A stretch of DNA of 64,000 nt. Source: Gymnorhina tibicen (taxonomy: Eukaryota > Chordata > Aves > Passeriformes > Artamidae). The notes beneath the pieces were generated by a model. It made no database searches. It saw only the letters and a program-made list of their open reading frames with translations, and had not been told where the DNA came from. The stretch is taken from NCBI GenBank assembly GCA_013399875.1, contig VXAZ01008025.1, forward strand, positions 62,001 to 126,000, in the 5' to 3' direction. The translations under genes were made by a program, and so were the position numbers. Position 1 is the stretch's first letter; every line of letters begins with the position of its first letter. Below, piece by piece: positions 1-12,458 of this stretch.

Positions 1-3000
1 AGTACAAGCGTGACTGAGGATATGCAGACAACGTAGAGCAACACCTTAGACTAACAAGCAGCTCACTGAGGGTCTTCCAGGAAAATGTGAAGGCTTATGT
101 CATAAAGAACTTCTGACAAAACATGGAAAAAAGAGAGAAGATTTTGAAATGCTGTATTATTTTTTATTAGTTTTCTATCATAAAATGACATTAAGACTTT
201 ATTTCTCAAGCTGCTTGGAAGGTTTTTTTAAAATAACAATGAGTTCTGTTACAATTAAAAGTTTATCTCCTTCTTTCCGGCTTGTGGTACTTCAACTGAT
301 CTTCACAAAGATACACCAAAATTGCACCTTGACAGCATTTTCCATGCTATCAGAATCCCTCATGTTGCCTGCATTTCTTGTACTCTTCACTGCATTTCTT
401 GTATTCTTCACTGTGCAAAAAACTAATTAATCTCAAAGGAAAATAGCATGGAAATTAACAAGAACTACGCTAATGGAAACAGTACCCAGCTAATCAATTT
501 AATAGTATAAAACTGCCTTTTTAAAAAATGTACAATTATGCAGAAGTCAAAACAGGCTGACAGATGCACAATGCTACTCTAATATTTTTATTATTTGGCA
601 GATGTGCTGAGATAGCCTAAGAGGCATTTTAATTTTATGAACGTAACTGGCACCAGAGAGATGGATTTGTGATGGGAGTAATAACTAATTGTCCCTCTGG
701 AATCAGGGGATTATATAAAGTCCAATTTAGCCACTAAACTTCTGAAATCCTAAGCAAAACAGGTAAAGACTTGCCCCTTTAAGAGAGGCAGATTATAAAA
801 TAAGTAACATCTTGTACAAGAAAATAAACCACTGTATGCTATAATACTAATTATCATGTGTCTATTAATAAAATTTATTTCTAACAGAGGTAATGATAAA
901 AAAGAGGTTTTAACACAACACATGCTATTAAGAAGCCACAGTAAAATAGGAGCATCATTGCTTGTAGCGCAGCCAAAACACTGAGAAATACTTTCAGTCT
1001 TATAGAGTTTCTATTTTATAGTGGGATATTTATAGTATTATAATAATTATATATAGTATTATAGTGTTCATAAGAAAGAAATAGCAACCTGCTTTTTAGA
1101 GGGTTTGAGTTACTCTAAACAGTTTTTTATGTAATCAGTAGTCTAGACGGAGTCCATTTAACACAACTAAAAGTCTACCAATCTCCTGGACAACTGCAAT
1201 GTTTTTTCTCTGGGAATGAGATTCATTCACGCTCAAACACACTGAACAGAGGAAAAAATGTGTATGTAGTCAGTTACTAGGAAGAAAACATTTTAAACTG
1301 ATTTGTTGCTTCAGTATGTTTCATCTCTAGGGTAAAGAGAGATTTAGCCACTTGGACAAAAAGGTGGGAATTCCAATTAATTTAAAAATGCTTTGAATTC
1401 ACAACTAGAAACAAGATTATGTCAATAATTCTGTCTTGCCTTAGTTCTGAAATGTTTTATTCATGGTTTAAAGAAAAAGGCTAACTAAAGAGTCAGTGCT
1501 TTCTTGTGTCATAATTACAAGGAATAGATCTCCTTCTTTTTCAACTCACTAGAAAAGTCTGTTAATTCATCTTTATGAACAACCTGCAATTATATTCAAG
1601 TAATTATTCAGAGAGGGAAGTCCAGATCTGAAGTTTAAGAGCCAAAGCATGGGGTCTTTCAGCGCAGGTCCTGTGCTAGTCTGTGAGGAATCCCATCAAA
1701 ACCAGAAGGCTACACAAAAACTTGGCAGTGACTAAGTCATCTGGGTGCTCCACTTTTACTGATCAAATATGAAGAGGTCCCAGCCTACAGAGTAGGGTGA
1801 GCATCTGCCTTCTGGATGCAGATCCTTTTGAAATGCCTCAATCTGGGTCTTCCCACAAGAATTTTAAAAATTCTTTCTTCTGAAAGGTTTCAGCTGTGCT
1901 AGACCTAGCTACAACATCTATAATATTCCATATAACAATTTATGGGACTTCTAGTTGTTGCTTCAGGCTCTCTCTCTGATGTATTGTTTTGCTCTGTGAG
2001 AAGTATACATACATCCTGTATTCCCCAGCTAAGCTTAATTTTTAGGACCATGTTCATTTCAGAAAGTGGCTCAAATCAAAGCTCTGTTAGAAGCATATAC
2101 ACAAATGTGTTCCGAGTTTGCTGTTTTCTTTCAGTATATTTTGTAATACTCCCTTTGACTGGCAATTTCCTGCATTTCTGTTTGTGCTGTTGGCAATTCT
2201 GCTTTGTTTCCTTCTGCAGCTCAAACAGAATTTTCTTAGCTTTAGCAGGGTTCTTAAAATAATCACATGTGTATTTCCTGGTGCTCTTTGGCAACATCTC
2301 AAAACAACCCAGTGCAGAGTTTTCAACATTAAAAGGCCACATTTCAACTACATGGCTGAACTTACTTCTCATTGTCATTAAATCTGGTTGGTCCCCCACC
2401 TCACAAAATCAGAGGAAATGGACCATGGTACAGTATACACCACATCACTAATTTTGTGTAATTTCTTACAAGAACAACTATAAATAACTGTATATTTGAG
2501 GCATCAATAGTGGGTCATAGTGCATTTTCAGTAAGTATCTTTAGGTGCAGATGAAATTCCTCTCTAGGAGCTAGCACATGGACTTATTTAATATGCATAA
2601 TGGGTTCTTACACAATACACAGATAGTGTGCTCCCTCTCAGCCCAGAGGTGAATTTTATTTGCATACCTCTCCTGGAATGAAAAGCCTGCTTTCCTGAGC
2701 TCATGTCCTAGGCACACAAACAAAAAGCATTTCAAACCATATTCATGCAATGTAGAACTCATAGAACTGCATACTTTTATTTTCTTGGTACTATGTTTAA
2801 GGCATTGCTTAATTTGTTACATAAGTTAGGTAATAATATTGCTGAAGTAGTCACATAAGTAATGTATTACAATAGTACATAACAATAATATGATTATCGT
2901 AAGTCTCTTAATTCCTGATATTTAGGAAACCAAGTAGATTTAATTCTAGAGTTTATCTATCTAAATCAAAATGAAACAGTGAAATGAGCAAATATGAAAA

Positions 3001-3708
3001 ACCACTCAACAGCTTGATATAAGCACTTCTTAAAAGAAGTCTTGGAAGAAATATTCTCCAAGACCTCTATCTCCTATGAATCAAACACCTAATTTTACCA
3101 ACTAGAAACTAAATATTATTGTTCTCCAAACCCAAAGGAGGGTTGGAACCTAAAAGCTTACTTTTTAATAACAGCTGGTTTTGATCTAAGGCAAGATATT
3201 TATTACCTCTTGCAAACTATGACTTGCCAAGAGCCAAAATATTTCTGATGTGAGAGATTTTCATATGCTAACAGCTAACGCTGGACAAGTCAGCACAGAA
3301 TTTTATCTGGGCAGCAAACAAAATCAATTATTATGTCAGATTAGGAGAATATTAAACTTCAGGAAAAAACTACATATGCTCATTACTTTGTTTAGGTTAT
3401 TATTTCCCCCAAAGTGCTTCTGTTAGGAGACCTGTTTTTCCAAGGATATTACTGCTTGGTGACCAAATGAGTGTACTCTCAGAGTTAACAGGAATGGTTC
3501 TTTGGACCAGTTTATTCTAAGATAGGACAGAAAAGAACAACTGCCTTGTATAGAGGGCTATTGTATGTTGTAATTCTCAGCTCCATCCTCGTTCTTTTGT
3601 TTTGTTTTATTTTTTGATTGTTTGTTTGTGTGAGCAAGTGAAGAGTTTAAGAATTGGAAAATGATACACAGCTTTAAAAAGTTTAGAAGACATTTTTAAT
3701 AATAATAG
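1..3708. other. Unique AT-rich non-coding sequence
   Basis: No gene or recognisable mobile element is visible. Open frames are short and have no recognisable domains. A 21-bp unit (CTGCATTTCTTGTACTCTTCA, one mismatch) is repeated in tandem at 369-389 and 390-410. A lysine-rich frame on the minus strand, described separately, lies at 2076-2399. The rest reads as intergenic or intronic DNA. Confidence 0.6.
2076..2399 (-). other. Lysine-rich antisense open frame, unidentified
   Basis: This minus-strand frame of 107 codons begins after a stop at about 2410 and opens at a GTG. Its middle is rich in Lys, Glu and Gln (for example the stretch KNPAKAKKILFELQKETKQ) and looks more protein-like than most random frames here. 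I do not recognise the family. A GTAAGT donor-like site falls early in the frame (after MTMR), so it could be the end of an exon, a decayed retrocopy, or chance. No upstream promoter, start context or second exon could be assigned. Confidence 0.12.
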
Positions 3709-3713
3709 GTTGC
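3709..3713. repeat. Left target-site duplication of solo LTR
   Basis: GTTGC directly abuts the LTR terminus and is repeated exactly at 4291-4295. This is the footprint of retroviral integrase. Confidence 0.85.
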
Positions 3714-4290
3714 TGTACTAGTTTGAAAGCAAACTAGTGAGAGAGTCCAAGTCAGAAATACAATTCAATAGGAAAAATAAAATAAATGCAATAGTGCAAA
3801 AAAACCCAAAGTCAGAGCACAAACCTGACCCCCTGATAATCAGGGGGTTGGTAACAGTCCAGTTAGATGGTGACTGCAGTCCTCCTGCAGTGATGGTTCT
3901 GTTGAAGGGTCTGGTCTTCCTCTGAAGGTCCAGCGGTGGTGTAGGAGGGTCTGGTCTTCCTCAGAAAGTCCAGTGGTGTAGATCTTGTCCTCGGGGATCC
4001 CAGTAGGTAAGTCTGCCTCTGCTGTTCCAGGCCCCAGATTTTTATCCTGGTGGGAATGCTTGGCTCCTTCCCCCTGGGCGGAGCATCTCCCAATGGGATG
4101 GTGAGTCATGGGGCAAGGCACTGATGGGCCCATTAACAGGAGACAGGCCAGGTGCAGGTTATCTCTGAGTCATACAGCAAGGCATTGTTGGGTCCATTAA
4201 CAGGAGATAGTCCAGAGGGAGGAGGCAAGGAACATTGCTACACCTGGTCTCAACAGCTCATGGTAATAGAATACACTGTAAGCCAGGACA
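3714..4290 (-). mobile_element. Solo LTR of an endogenous retrovirus, with 5-bp target duplication
   Basis: This 577-bp element starts TGTACTAG and ends CCAGGACA on the plus strand, giving the 5'-TG...CA-3' ends of an LTR. It is flanked by perfect GTTGC duplications at 3709-3713 and 4291-4295. Read on the minus strand it has a TATA-like GGATAAAAA (4039-4047) mid-element, which sets the orientation. It contains two internal direct repeats: 40-bp units at 3906-3945 and 3946-3985, and 50-bp units at 4102-4151 and 4166-4215. It also has a 9-bp-stem hairpin at 3828-3848. No internal retroviral sequence adjoins it, so it is a solo LTR left by LTR-LTR recombination. It resembles a songbird LTR family I remember, but I cannot name the subfamily. 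A 5-bp duplication fits an ERVL or ERV1 type. Confidence 0.85.
3717..3738. repeat. Terminal palindrome in solo LTR
   Basis: ACTAGTTTG and CAAACTAGT form a perfect 9-bp inverted repeat around a 4-base loop. They lie at the 3' end of the LTR in its own minus-strand orientation. Confidence 0.7.
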
Positions 4291-4295
4291 GTTGC
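4291..4295. repeat. Right target-site duplication of solo LTR
   Basis: GTTGC matches the left copy at 3709-3713. Both sit flush against the TG/CA ends of the LTR. Confidence 0.85.
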
Positions 4296-5375
4296 TTAAA
4301 TATGACCTGTTGGTACACTCTCTGTATTTTATTGTTTGGTTAACCAGGTAGCAGTTACAAATGTACAGACTGTTTTTCACACATCACTGTTTCTCCACCC
4401 AGAAACAGAAGAAAGTAACAAATGTCTTACAAATATCTTACCTGGTGGTATGAGACAGAACTTTAAAAACAGTGTAACTCTGTCTTCAGTCAATATAAAC
4501 TACTGCTGGTAAGAAAATAAAGAGAATTCTTCAAGTTTGGATATAAAATACCTGAAAATTTCTCAAGTGGAAGGGTCATGTACTAACGCAAAACAGTTCC
4601 ATAATATGCTGGATGTAGATTAAGATAGCATCACCAGTAGACTTGAAGGATGATTTTTGGCATGAGTAAATGGCTCAAAACTCCATGCAATTTCCATAAA
4701 TATCTGTGCAGATTTTGCAGAGGGGAGGGTTGGCATCAGTTAAGTGTATCTTCATTACCATGTTTCCATTTATACCATGATGTGGCTGTATTGAAAGAAT
4801 GACAGTGCTTATTTACTTGATGGTGAGCTGCTTTTCCTGTTGCTTAAATAATACCTTACAAATTACTGGAAAATACTGGGTTTTTTTCAGTGGCTAGCTT
4901 ATCCAGTAAAGTCTTTTTAAACCAAACAAAAAACGCTTTTCTCTACTCCTGTAACTACATGAATTTGTAAGTCCCGTTTTTCTGAGAATAATGTTAGCTC
5001 TTGCTAACTTTTTCTCTCTTAATAATTAAATTCATTTGATATTTCACTTCATCTTTTTGTCATTATTAACTTTTCTATCATCTAGCTAACACATGCTGTA
5101 CCTCCTTCAAAATGAGAGGTGAAGTACTGCTCAAGAACGGTACGCATGCAAAACTAGTGCAAGGAACTAAAACCTTTTTTAATACTATTAAGTATAAAAG
5201 CATGTACTTAGTAATAAAGCAAATAAGGCAGACAAGATAAAGGAACTCCATCTTCAGAGGAATTGTCTTAAAATCCTACAGGGATTGTCCTAGTCTAGCA
5301 TTACAGCTGAAAGGAGTAATACCAAACAAGGGTTGGACTGTCATGTGACCAAGTCTAAGTTCTTGAAGGGGGTCT
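4296..5375. other. Unique non-coding sequence
   Basis: I see no gene or clear repeat. The sequence just before the poly-A tract (about 5325-5370) has a faint resemblance to a decayed retroelement tail but cannot be classified. Confidence 0.6.
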
Positions 5376-5419
5376 AAAAAAAAAAAAAAAAAAAAAATAA
5401 TAATAATAATAATAATAAA
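5376..5419. repeat. Poly-A tract followed by (TAA)n microsatellite
   Basis: About 22 consecutive A residues run into seven TAA units. This could be a simple expansion or the A-tail of an old retrocopy inserted on the plus strand. No parent gene is recognisable upstream. Confidence 0.9.
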
Positions 5420-6695
5420 TCCATGACATTTCCCTGGAAGATTCTAGTGTAGGATGAGAAAGGGGAATAGGCTATGGTGTAAAGTTTGGTGGAAAACCAA
5501 AAACAAATTTATCTTTAATGGAAATACTGTTTGTGAATCAAAGAAAGATTCAGACAGTGTCAGTGTCCTCAATCTTTGATCCTGCACTGTAATGAATACT
5601 CACCTTCACTCCTTGCCAAATGAGTAACAACGAAGGAAAGGAACCGTGGCAAGCAGACATTATTGGATTTTACTTTCTATGTATGATCCAGGTACCAGTG
5701 TTAGATGAGGACAGGGAAAAATTTGAGAGCAAGAAAGCAAAAATGAGAGTACATGAGCAGCAGAATAATCTGCACTGAGGCCTGCAGAGAGCAGTTGTAC
5801 TGATGCCCATGCATCATTTGTCAGTTACTTGATGTTGCCTTTGCACAATTCACAATATTTGGTTAATGTTTTTCCACCTGTCTTGAATATTCAGCCTCAG
5901 ATGTAAAGGCCAGTTTGGGGTTTTTCCCTCTTGCACATCACAGCTCACAAGAAAGTGTTCAGATGACCAGCACTCACTCACAGGCCATTGCCTCCAAGTT
6001 GCACTGGTATGTCTTTACCCACATGTTGCTGTCTGATTTTTTAAAAGACCACTTCAACCCATGACTAATAAGAAGGAATTATGGTCAGTCAGATTCCTGG
6101 CCACTCCCCCTTGTGACACATCTTAAAGAATAACAGGAACAAAGTGAAGGAAAAAAGAATGATGCTAGGCAGAACTCTGAATACATTCACAGACACTCAC
6201 AGGTACAAGCACATTGATATGTATGTGATCAATTTCTTTTCAGATGCATACATATAGGCATGTCTTAGTGCACACTTGCACAGTAGCAATCATTGTTTTT
6301 CCAGTAGATTTTTGCCATGCACGATGGCAATATTTTTAATTATTACTTCACCATTATGTAGTGCAGCTTCTTTCCAGTGCAGCTTCTCTCTTCTCAGAAA
6401 TTAGAGTTTAAGTACCTTGACAAAGAGAACTTTTTGTAGCCAGGTTGTGAATGTGTGTGTATGGGTATGCACCTCTATCTTCTTTCCAACGGATGGTTAA
6501 TTTTGTCTGGACTGCTGAATACCCCTTATATCTCCTGTATAGAAACAAGAACAGAGTACAATATAAGTATCATTTTGATTACAACAAGAAATCAAGGTCA
6601 GATATTGACTCTGCCATAAAGACATAATAGCATTTCTTTGCACAATCTTTGAGTCTGCAGAATCTTTGGATCAGAAATGGAAATGTAGCATGTTT
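5420..6695. other. Unique non-coding sequence
   Basis: No open frame of note, known repeat or structured RNA is seen. Composition matches the surrounding AT-rich DNA. Confidence 0.6.
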
Positions 6696-6770
6696 GAATC
6701 ATTGAATCACAGAATGGTCTGGGTTGGAAGGGACCTTAAAGATCATTTCATTCCCACCCCGCTGCCATAT
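6696..6770 (-). mobile_element. CR1 LINE fragment, extreme 3' end
   Basis: The reverse complement of the CR1 3' UTR is present: GAATCACAGAATGG, then GGGTTGGAAGGGACC, then CTTAAAGATCAT. Only about 75 bp remains, consistent with the strong 5' truncation usual for CR1. It is a separate insertion from the larger CR1 that starts at 6978, because each has its own 3' terminus. Confidence 0.85.
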
Positions 6771-7353
6771 CTTCTGATATGGCTCTGTCTTGGCCACAGC
6801 TTTAAGACAGACCTGCTTGCACCTTTTCCTTAACTCAAAAGATCTTTGAAACTTTAATGTTGGTTCATTAGAATGGGTGAGATTTAACTAGAGGGAGCCC
6901 TAGATCTGCCCAGTGGAACAAATCAATAAAGTAACCAAAAAAACCTTACCACTCTGTCCACTCAAGGCAGGTTATTTCACAGAATTATAGAATAATTTAG
7001 GTTGGAAAAGACCTCTAAGATAATCAAGTCCAGGCTTTGACCAGTAGCCAACAGGTCACCTAGACCATGACATTAAGTGCTACAGCCAGTTATTTCTTGA
7101 ACACCTCCAGGGATGGTGCTTCTACCTCCCTGTGCAGCCTGTTCAAATGTTAATCCATGAAGAAATTCCTCCTGATGTCCAATCTGAACTTTCCTTCAAG
7201 CAGCATGAAGCCATATCCTTTTGTTCTGTCACTTGCTGCCCAGGAGAAGAGACCAACTCCCATCTGGCTACAACTCCCTTTCAGGGAGTTAAAGATAGCA
7301 AAAAGGTCTCCCCCGGAGCCTTCTTTTCTCCAGGCTAAACAACCCCAGCTCCC

Positions 7354-7584
7354 TCAGCTGCTCCCAATAGGACTTCTGCTCCAAAACCTTCCCCAACTCT
7401 GTTGCCCTTCCTGGACACAGTCCAGCACCTCAACGTCTTTCCTGTTGTGAGTGGCCCAAAACTGAACACAGGACTCAAGGTGTGGCCTCACTAGTTCTGA
7501 GTATGTGGGGACCGTCACTGCTGTGACTCTGGTGGACACAGTATTGCTGACATAAGCCAGGATGCCCTTGGCCATTTTGGTCAC
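7354..7584 (-). pseudogene. CR1 ORF2 C-terminal fragment (reverse-transcriptase region), dead
   Basis: A 76-codon frame contains the CR1 segment that follows the polymerase domain, with [14 protein letters not shown] and [12 protein letters not shown] recognisable from the family. It is a relic inside the larger CR1 insertion. It has no start of its own and is bounded by stops and frameshifts relative to the neighbouring RT frame. Confidence 0.75.
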
Positions 7585-7751
7585 CTGGGCACAGGCTGGC
7601 TCATGTGCAGCTGCTGCTGACCAGCACCCCCAGGTCCTTTACTGCTGGACCACTCCACAGTCCCCAACCTGTAACACTGCATGGAACTGTGGCAGAACTG
7701 CAAGACCCAGCTCTTGGCCTTGTTGACCCTCATTCAGTTGGCCTCAGCCCA

Positions 7752-7973
7752 TTAATCCAGCCTGTCCAGATCCCTCTGCAGAGCCCTCCTACTATCCAGC
7801 AGACCAGCACTTCCACCCAACTTAGTGCCAACTGCAACTTTACTGAGAGTGCCCTCAATCACCTTGTCCAGAACTTCAATAAAGTTATTAAAAGGAGCTG
7901 GTCCCAGCACTGAGCCTGGGGGAAATGCACAAGTGAGAATCCACCAACTGGGTGCAGCACCATTCCCCACCAC
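7752..7973 (-). pseudogene. CR1 ORF2 reverse-transcriptase palm fragment, catalytic dyad lost
   Basis: A 74-codon frame matches the RT palm: a PxGSVLGP-like segment (residues 18-25), NNFIEVLDK, then TLSK-V-A-V-G-TKLGG. In active CR1 the last part reads F-A-D-D-TKLGG. Substitution of both aspartates shows the enzyme cannot work. Confidence 0.75.
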
Positions 7974-10900
7974 TCTCTGGGCCTGGCCATCCAGCCAGAT
8001 TTTAACTCAGTGAACAGTGCACCTGTCCAAGCCACTGGCAGACAGCTTCCTCAGGACAACGCCTTGGCAAACAGTAACTTTCATGCTTTATCGTAGTCCA
8101 GCATGTTCCTCAACTGCTACAGACTGAGCCTCCTTCTTTCCACCCTGTCTGCTATTTGCCTTCTTGCCTCCTCTCTGTTCCTCTCAGCGGGTCTGGACTA
8201 CATCTGCAGCTGCATGTCTGTACCTCTCTTGACCTGGCCTGACCCTGCACACTAGAAAGATGGTCCCAGATGAAAACATTCAGATTTTCACATGGCCCAG
8301 TACACAACAACCAAGAAAAGACTGTCCAAAACCACATTTTCACTGAAGCATAATGTCTAGCATGCATATATGTTGGCAAAAAGAGAGAACCACGCTTTCT
8401 GTCAAAATCTCTCCTGCAATTCAATGCTAGATGTAAGGTTCATGAAATCTAGGAGGTACTCATTGCAGTGACAGGAGACACATTTAGAGAATGAGACTTC
8501 AGTTCTTTATCCATGTAATGCGATTTTCCTTTTGAGGGAAGCAATATTTTTTTAAGGTTGCAGGCTTTGCTTTGTTTGGTTTCACAGATCTACATTTGTT
8601 TTCTGGGCACCTTAAAAACTTTCTCAAAATGCACCCAGAGCTGGTAGACTTGCCATCTCCCAGAGGGTATGCATATCTGTGCCTACAGATCGTCCAGTAA
8701 ACATGCACATTCACAGTATTAATATTCAGGAACAAATTATTTTTCACTGAATAGTCATCACATCTCTATACTTTATCACAACTAGACTTTTCACCCTTCT
8801 TTTTGCAGTTTCAGCACAGGTCAAAAATTTCGGAGAGCTGGAGGGGATACATAAAGAACAACTAAAGCAATGGTGAGACAAAATATATATTTTGCAAAAA
8901 TTGTCTGGACATTCTGATTTAACATCTAAGATTTTCTGAGCCCCAGTGCTTCAAGGATTGGTCCACCCACAGGAGCATAAGCTTTAAATGCTTTCAAAAT
9001 TATATCCTGTGTTTTGGTAAGTGCTGAGGCAATCTGCATGTTGTGTATTGCAAACTATAAATTACATAAATCAAAACTGACAATCTAAAAACTATCACTG
9101 AAGCACTTAAAATCCATAATGGTCCAATTTAGATGCCTCAATAGACCCCTTTCCCAGATTTTGCTGAAAGACTGCTCTATCACTCTATGGCTCCTGTTTG
9201 AAAAGCCAGTGCATTAGGGTAGCACTGATAGGATGTGATTATTGTTGTTAAGAGTGTATCAGCATCTATTAGGGCAAACATTGTGTATCAGTCCAGGCTC
9301 ATCAAATTGTCCATTATCAAATGATTCAGACTTTCCGATTATGTTTGAGTTTGCAATATCATGTGCTAACCCCTGTGACATTTCTTTAGAACTTACTTGG
9401 TCTCCAAAAAATGAAAAGTCTGAACGGTCATTTTGAGGAAAAAATGCAGAAATTATGCACAAAATTGTGTGTCATAAAGAGTAGAATGCTGTCCCCTAAC
9501 AAAAATGTTCTCGTTTGAGATGTTTCATCTTTGTCTGGTAATGCACCAGGTAGTGGAAACCCTGTCCTCTGTAACTGCTTCATTTTCTGTCAGCCACCAC
9601 TAATGGCCCATCAGCTACAACTGGACAAATTACCATGAGGATTAGTACTGTTAAGAGATGTATCTTGTTTGATTTAGGCAATTGGAGTATCCTTCTGTTC
9701 TGGCCTTTGCCCTCTCATCCCATTCTATGGAATGAAGCACAAAGACTTGCTGCACCTGAAACATATTTGCCTTGAAAAGAGCAAGACTGTCCAAGGTGTT
9801 GAGAATTCATAGGCCCTGATGTAAGTATATGTGTTAATGGAGTTAAACAGAAAAGGAAGAGATTAGGTCACTCGGGTAAATGAAAATGACCTTGAAAAGG
9901 AGATACCTGCAGAAACCAGGGAGCAAGCACTAAAACAATCTTAAGAAGGAGCCTGCTGAGGTGATTTGTATGAAGTGAGAGGCGGTGAATTTACTGTGGA
10001 TTTCCATGAAGTAAGAAATTCCTGTTGGCATAACTTAAAAATGAACTGCAGATACAGATATGGACACGTCACATTTTGCTAATCCTTCTCTTGTTAATAC
10101 ACTGTAGTTGGGGGTTAATGACTTTAAACAGTAGTGGTTCAGATCCCTGTAAGGGTCCTAATGTGTGAGCTATCCATTTCCAGGGGAGTAGTCTCAACAT
10201 ATAAAGCTGAGTCTTTGGAAGATCATGACCTCTGAGAACAACATGTCTGAACATTAAAGCTTTACTGAAACATAAAAACATTTAAATAACAAGCATCATA
10301 AATTCTGTGACGCATGAATGTACCATTTTGAAACATTGTTGAGAAACTTATTTAATAGCAATGACCATGCTACATGGATTTTCCTTCCAGGACCCTGCAA
10401 ACAGTCCATAAGAAAGTTTATTTCAGGTCACAATTCCCATATGAAAATTGCATTAGAACTGAACACTGCTGCGCTGGATTATTATATACCATTAGGAAAT
10501 GGCTGCAATTCGAAGATCAACATCTATTTCAGGCTTGTTTAAAATGAAGACCTGTCCATAATCAAAATTTCTTTGAATATTTATACTGCATTTCCTTTGC
10601 ATGGGTCTGTTTTTCAGACCAATCCATCAGATTTAGTCTAAATTTAGATTTTAGTGCTATTTTACTAGAATATGGGAATTCTGGTTTAAGCTTGTTTTGT
10701 CCTTCTCCCTAGACAAAATTAATACTGCTTTTTATGTTCTTTGAATTAGACACTTGGCTTTGCTGTCTGGGAAAATTATGTTGTGAAGTGTCTGTGTTTT
10801 GAAGTAAAATTAATTGAATCTGTGGATTAATTAATTCATGGAATAAATGTCCAGATGTTTCAAACCAATTCCAGATGAGAACTCTGGGTATGGTACACTT

Positions 10901-12207
10901 AGGGGACTGCTGATCTTTTTCCAGGTGGATTCTCTCTTGTGCTACAATGTAGATAAATGTGCACAAAAATTTAATACAGAAGCACCAAGCTTCAGATGTT
11001 TTTATTTATAAAATAAGTGGCAGTCAGGCCTATGTGTCATTTTACTATACACTTGCAATAGAAAAATGGCTTTAGAAAACATGATGAAGTTTGGAACATA
11101 CTGTTTTAATGTACTGTTCAATAATCTGGGTGAATTCACAATAGCTCTCTATTACTTTCAAAATGTTAAGGATTATGATGGTGGAGTAATACCATGACTC
11201 CTTCTCGTTAGAATATTATTTTGTTTTTATACCTTAGAGTGGATGGATCTCCTTCACCATATCCTTAACAGGCATAAACCAAGTTCTTGTAATAATATGC
11301 CATGCAATCAGCTGGTTACTATTTGATACTACTGCAAGGTTTTTTTTTAAAATTGCATTGAGGTTGGTACTCTGGTAGAGAAGAGCATATGGGAACATTG
11401 CACTCACATGTAACAGAACAAACCAGAATGAAAGAAATATGTAATTCCCAGTATACCCATCAGATTAAACAGAGGATAAAAATGAAGGAATGTAAGACCA
11501 AGGAGACTTTGTCTCCCTCCTTTCAGTTGATATGAGAGGAATAGCTTTTGTCTATATTATCTTCTCTCACCCTGATTTACAATCCCACTTCAGAACAAAT
11601 GTGATAGGATCTATTCAGAAAGAAATATAGCCTCCTGCTTTTATATATGCAGAAGCTATCAATGAACTTCTACAAATAAATGTGTTTCTCCTGGAAAATA
11701 AACTGTGTCATTATCATTCTGAGTACCTCAGTGCTTCAAAGCTTCTCTACATCAAAATTTTTGCAGATTAAAAAAATTCAGAAGGCAATTTTTCAGATTT
11801 TCTGGAAAAAATCAAATTTCTGTGCTAAGTCCCTACTGTTTCAAACCTCCTTGAAATTTTCTTTAAAAGGGTGGATAGAGGCCCCAGGTGTTTCTCTAGA
11901 CATTGCAATAACTATTCCATGTTCACTTATTATGAGCAGTGAATTTGTTGCTATTTTGTCTTTAGAAGAAGTTGAAATTTTATTTAAAATAAGCATGAAT
12001 TAGCAAGTAGCATATGTTCCACTGGTATGAGAAGGGCAGAGCGAGACTCTCAGTACCAAGCAAAAGCAATACAGAACAGGACGTGGTGAAATGTCCTTGT
12101 GATTTATTAGTGCAGAACATACTCCATAGATAAAAACACTACAAGTTCTGAGCAATGCTGGCCAAGTTTCAAACAGTGAAGGCCAGCTTGAGCAGCAGCT
12201 GAGGTTA

Positions 12208-12247
12208 TTTTTGTGTGTGTTTATATATTTTTGTGCGTGTTTATATG
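12208..12247. repeat. Short GT-rich tandem duplication
   Basis: TTTTTGTGTGTGTTTATAT is followed immediately by a near copy, TTTTTGTGCGTGTTTATAT. It is a two-unit minisatellite of about 20 bp. Confidence 0.7.
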
Positions 12248-12363
12248 GTCTTAAAATGCAGACAATTTGGGTCTCTCCAGTTGTGTAATATTTAAGCTGC
12301 AGTGTAAGTGCTTGGTTTTTCATTGCCACCACATCTATCCTTTCTGCTAGTGAACTTCAGATA

Positions 12364-12458
12364 TTCTTATTACAGATTATTTTATTATATATATATATAA
12401 CATATTAAAGATTATGTATTTCTTATTATAGACTATTTTCTTATTACAGATTCTTTTA
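12364..12458. repeat. Degenerate TTCTTATTACAGATT repeats with (TA)7
   Basis: Three imperfect copies of a unit like TTCTTATTACAGATTATTTT occur, at about 12364, 12420 and 12438. A (TA)7 run at 12386-12399 lies between the first and second. This is a low-complexity AT-rich cluster. Confidence 0.6.

Larger units (their letters stand above)
6978..8104 (-). mobile_element. CR1 LINE, 5'-truncated, about 1.1 kb, with decayed RT C-terminus and 3' UTR
   Basis: The left end has the CR1 3' terminus (CACAGAATTATAGAATAATT, then GGTTGGAAAAGACCTCTAAG). Moving right on the minus strand it passes through the 3' UTR into ORF2. Two minus-strand frames keep recognisable CR1 reverse-transcriptase text. At 7354-7584 the stretch [14 protein letters not shown] is seen. 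At 7752-7973 GSVLGP and TKLGG are seen. The polymerase motif that should read F-A-D-D is V-A-V-G here (7827-7838), so the catalytic aspartates are gone. The element is inactive. Plus-strand frames across it are antisense shadows. Confidence 0.93.

Noticed and set aside
7132..8013. Plus-strand frames of 62-102 codons
   Set aside because: They are antisense shadows of the CR1 copy at 6978-8104.
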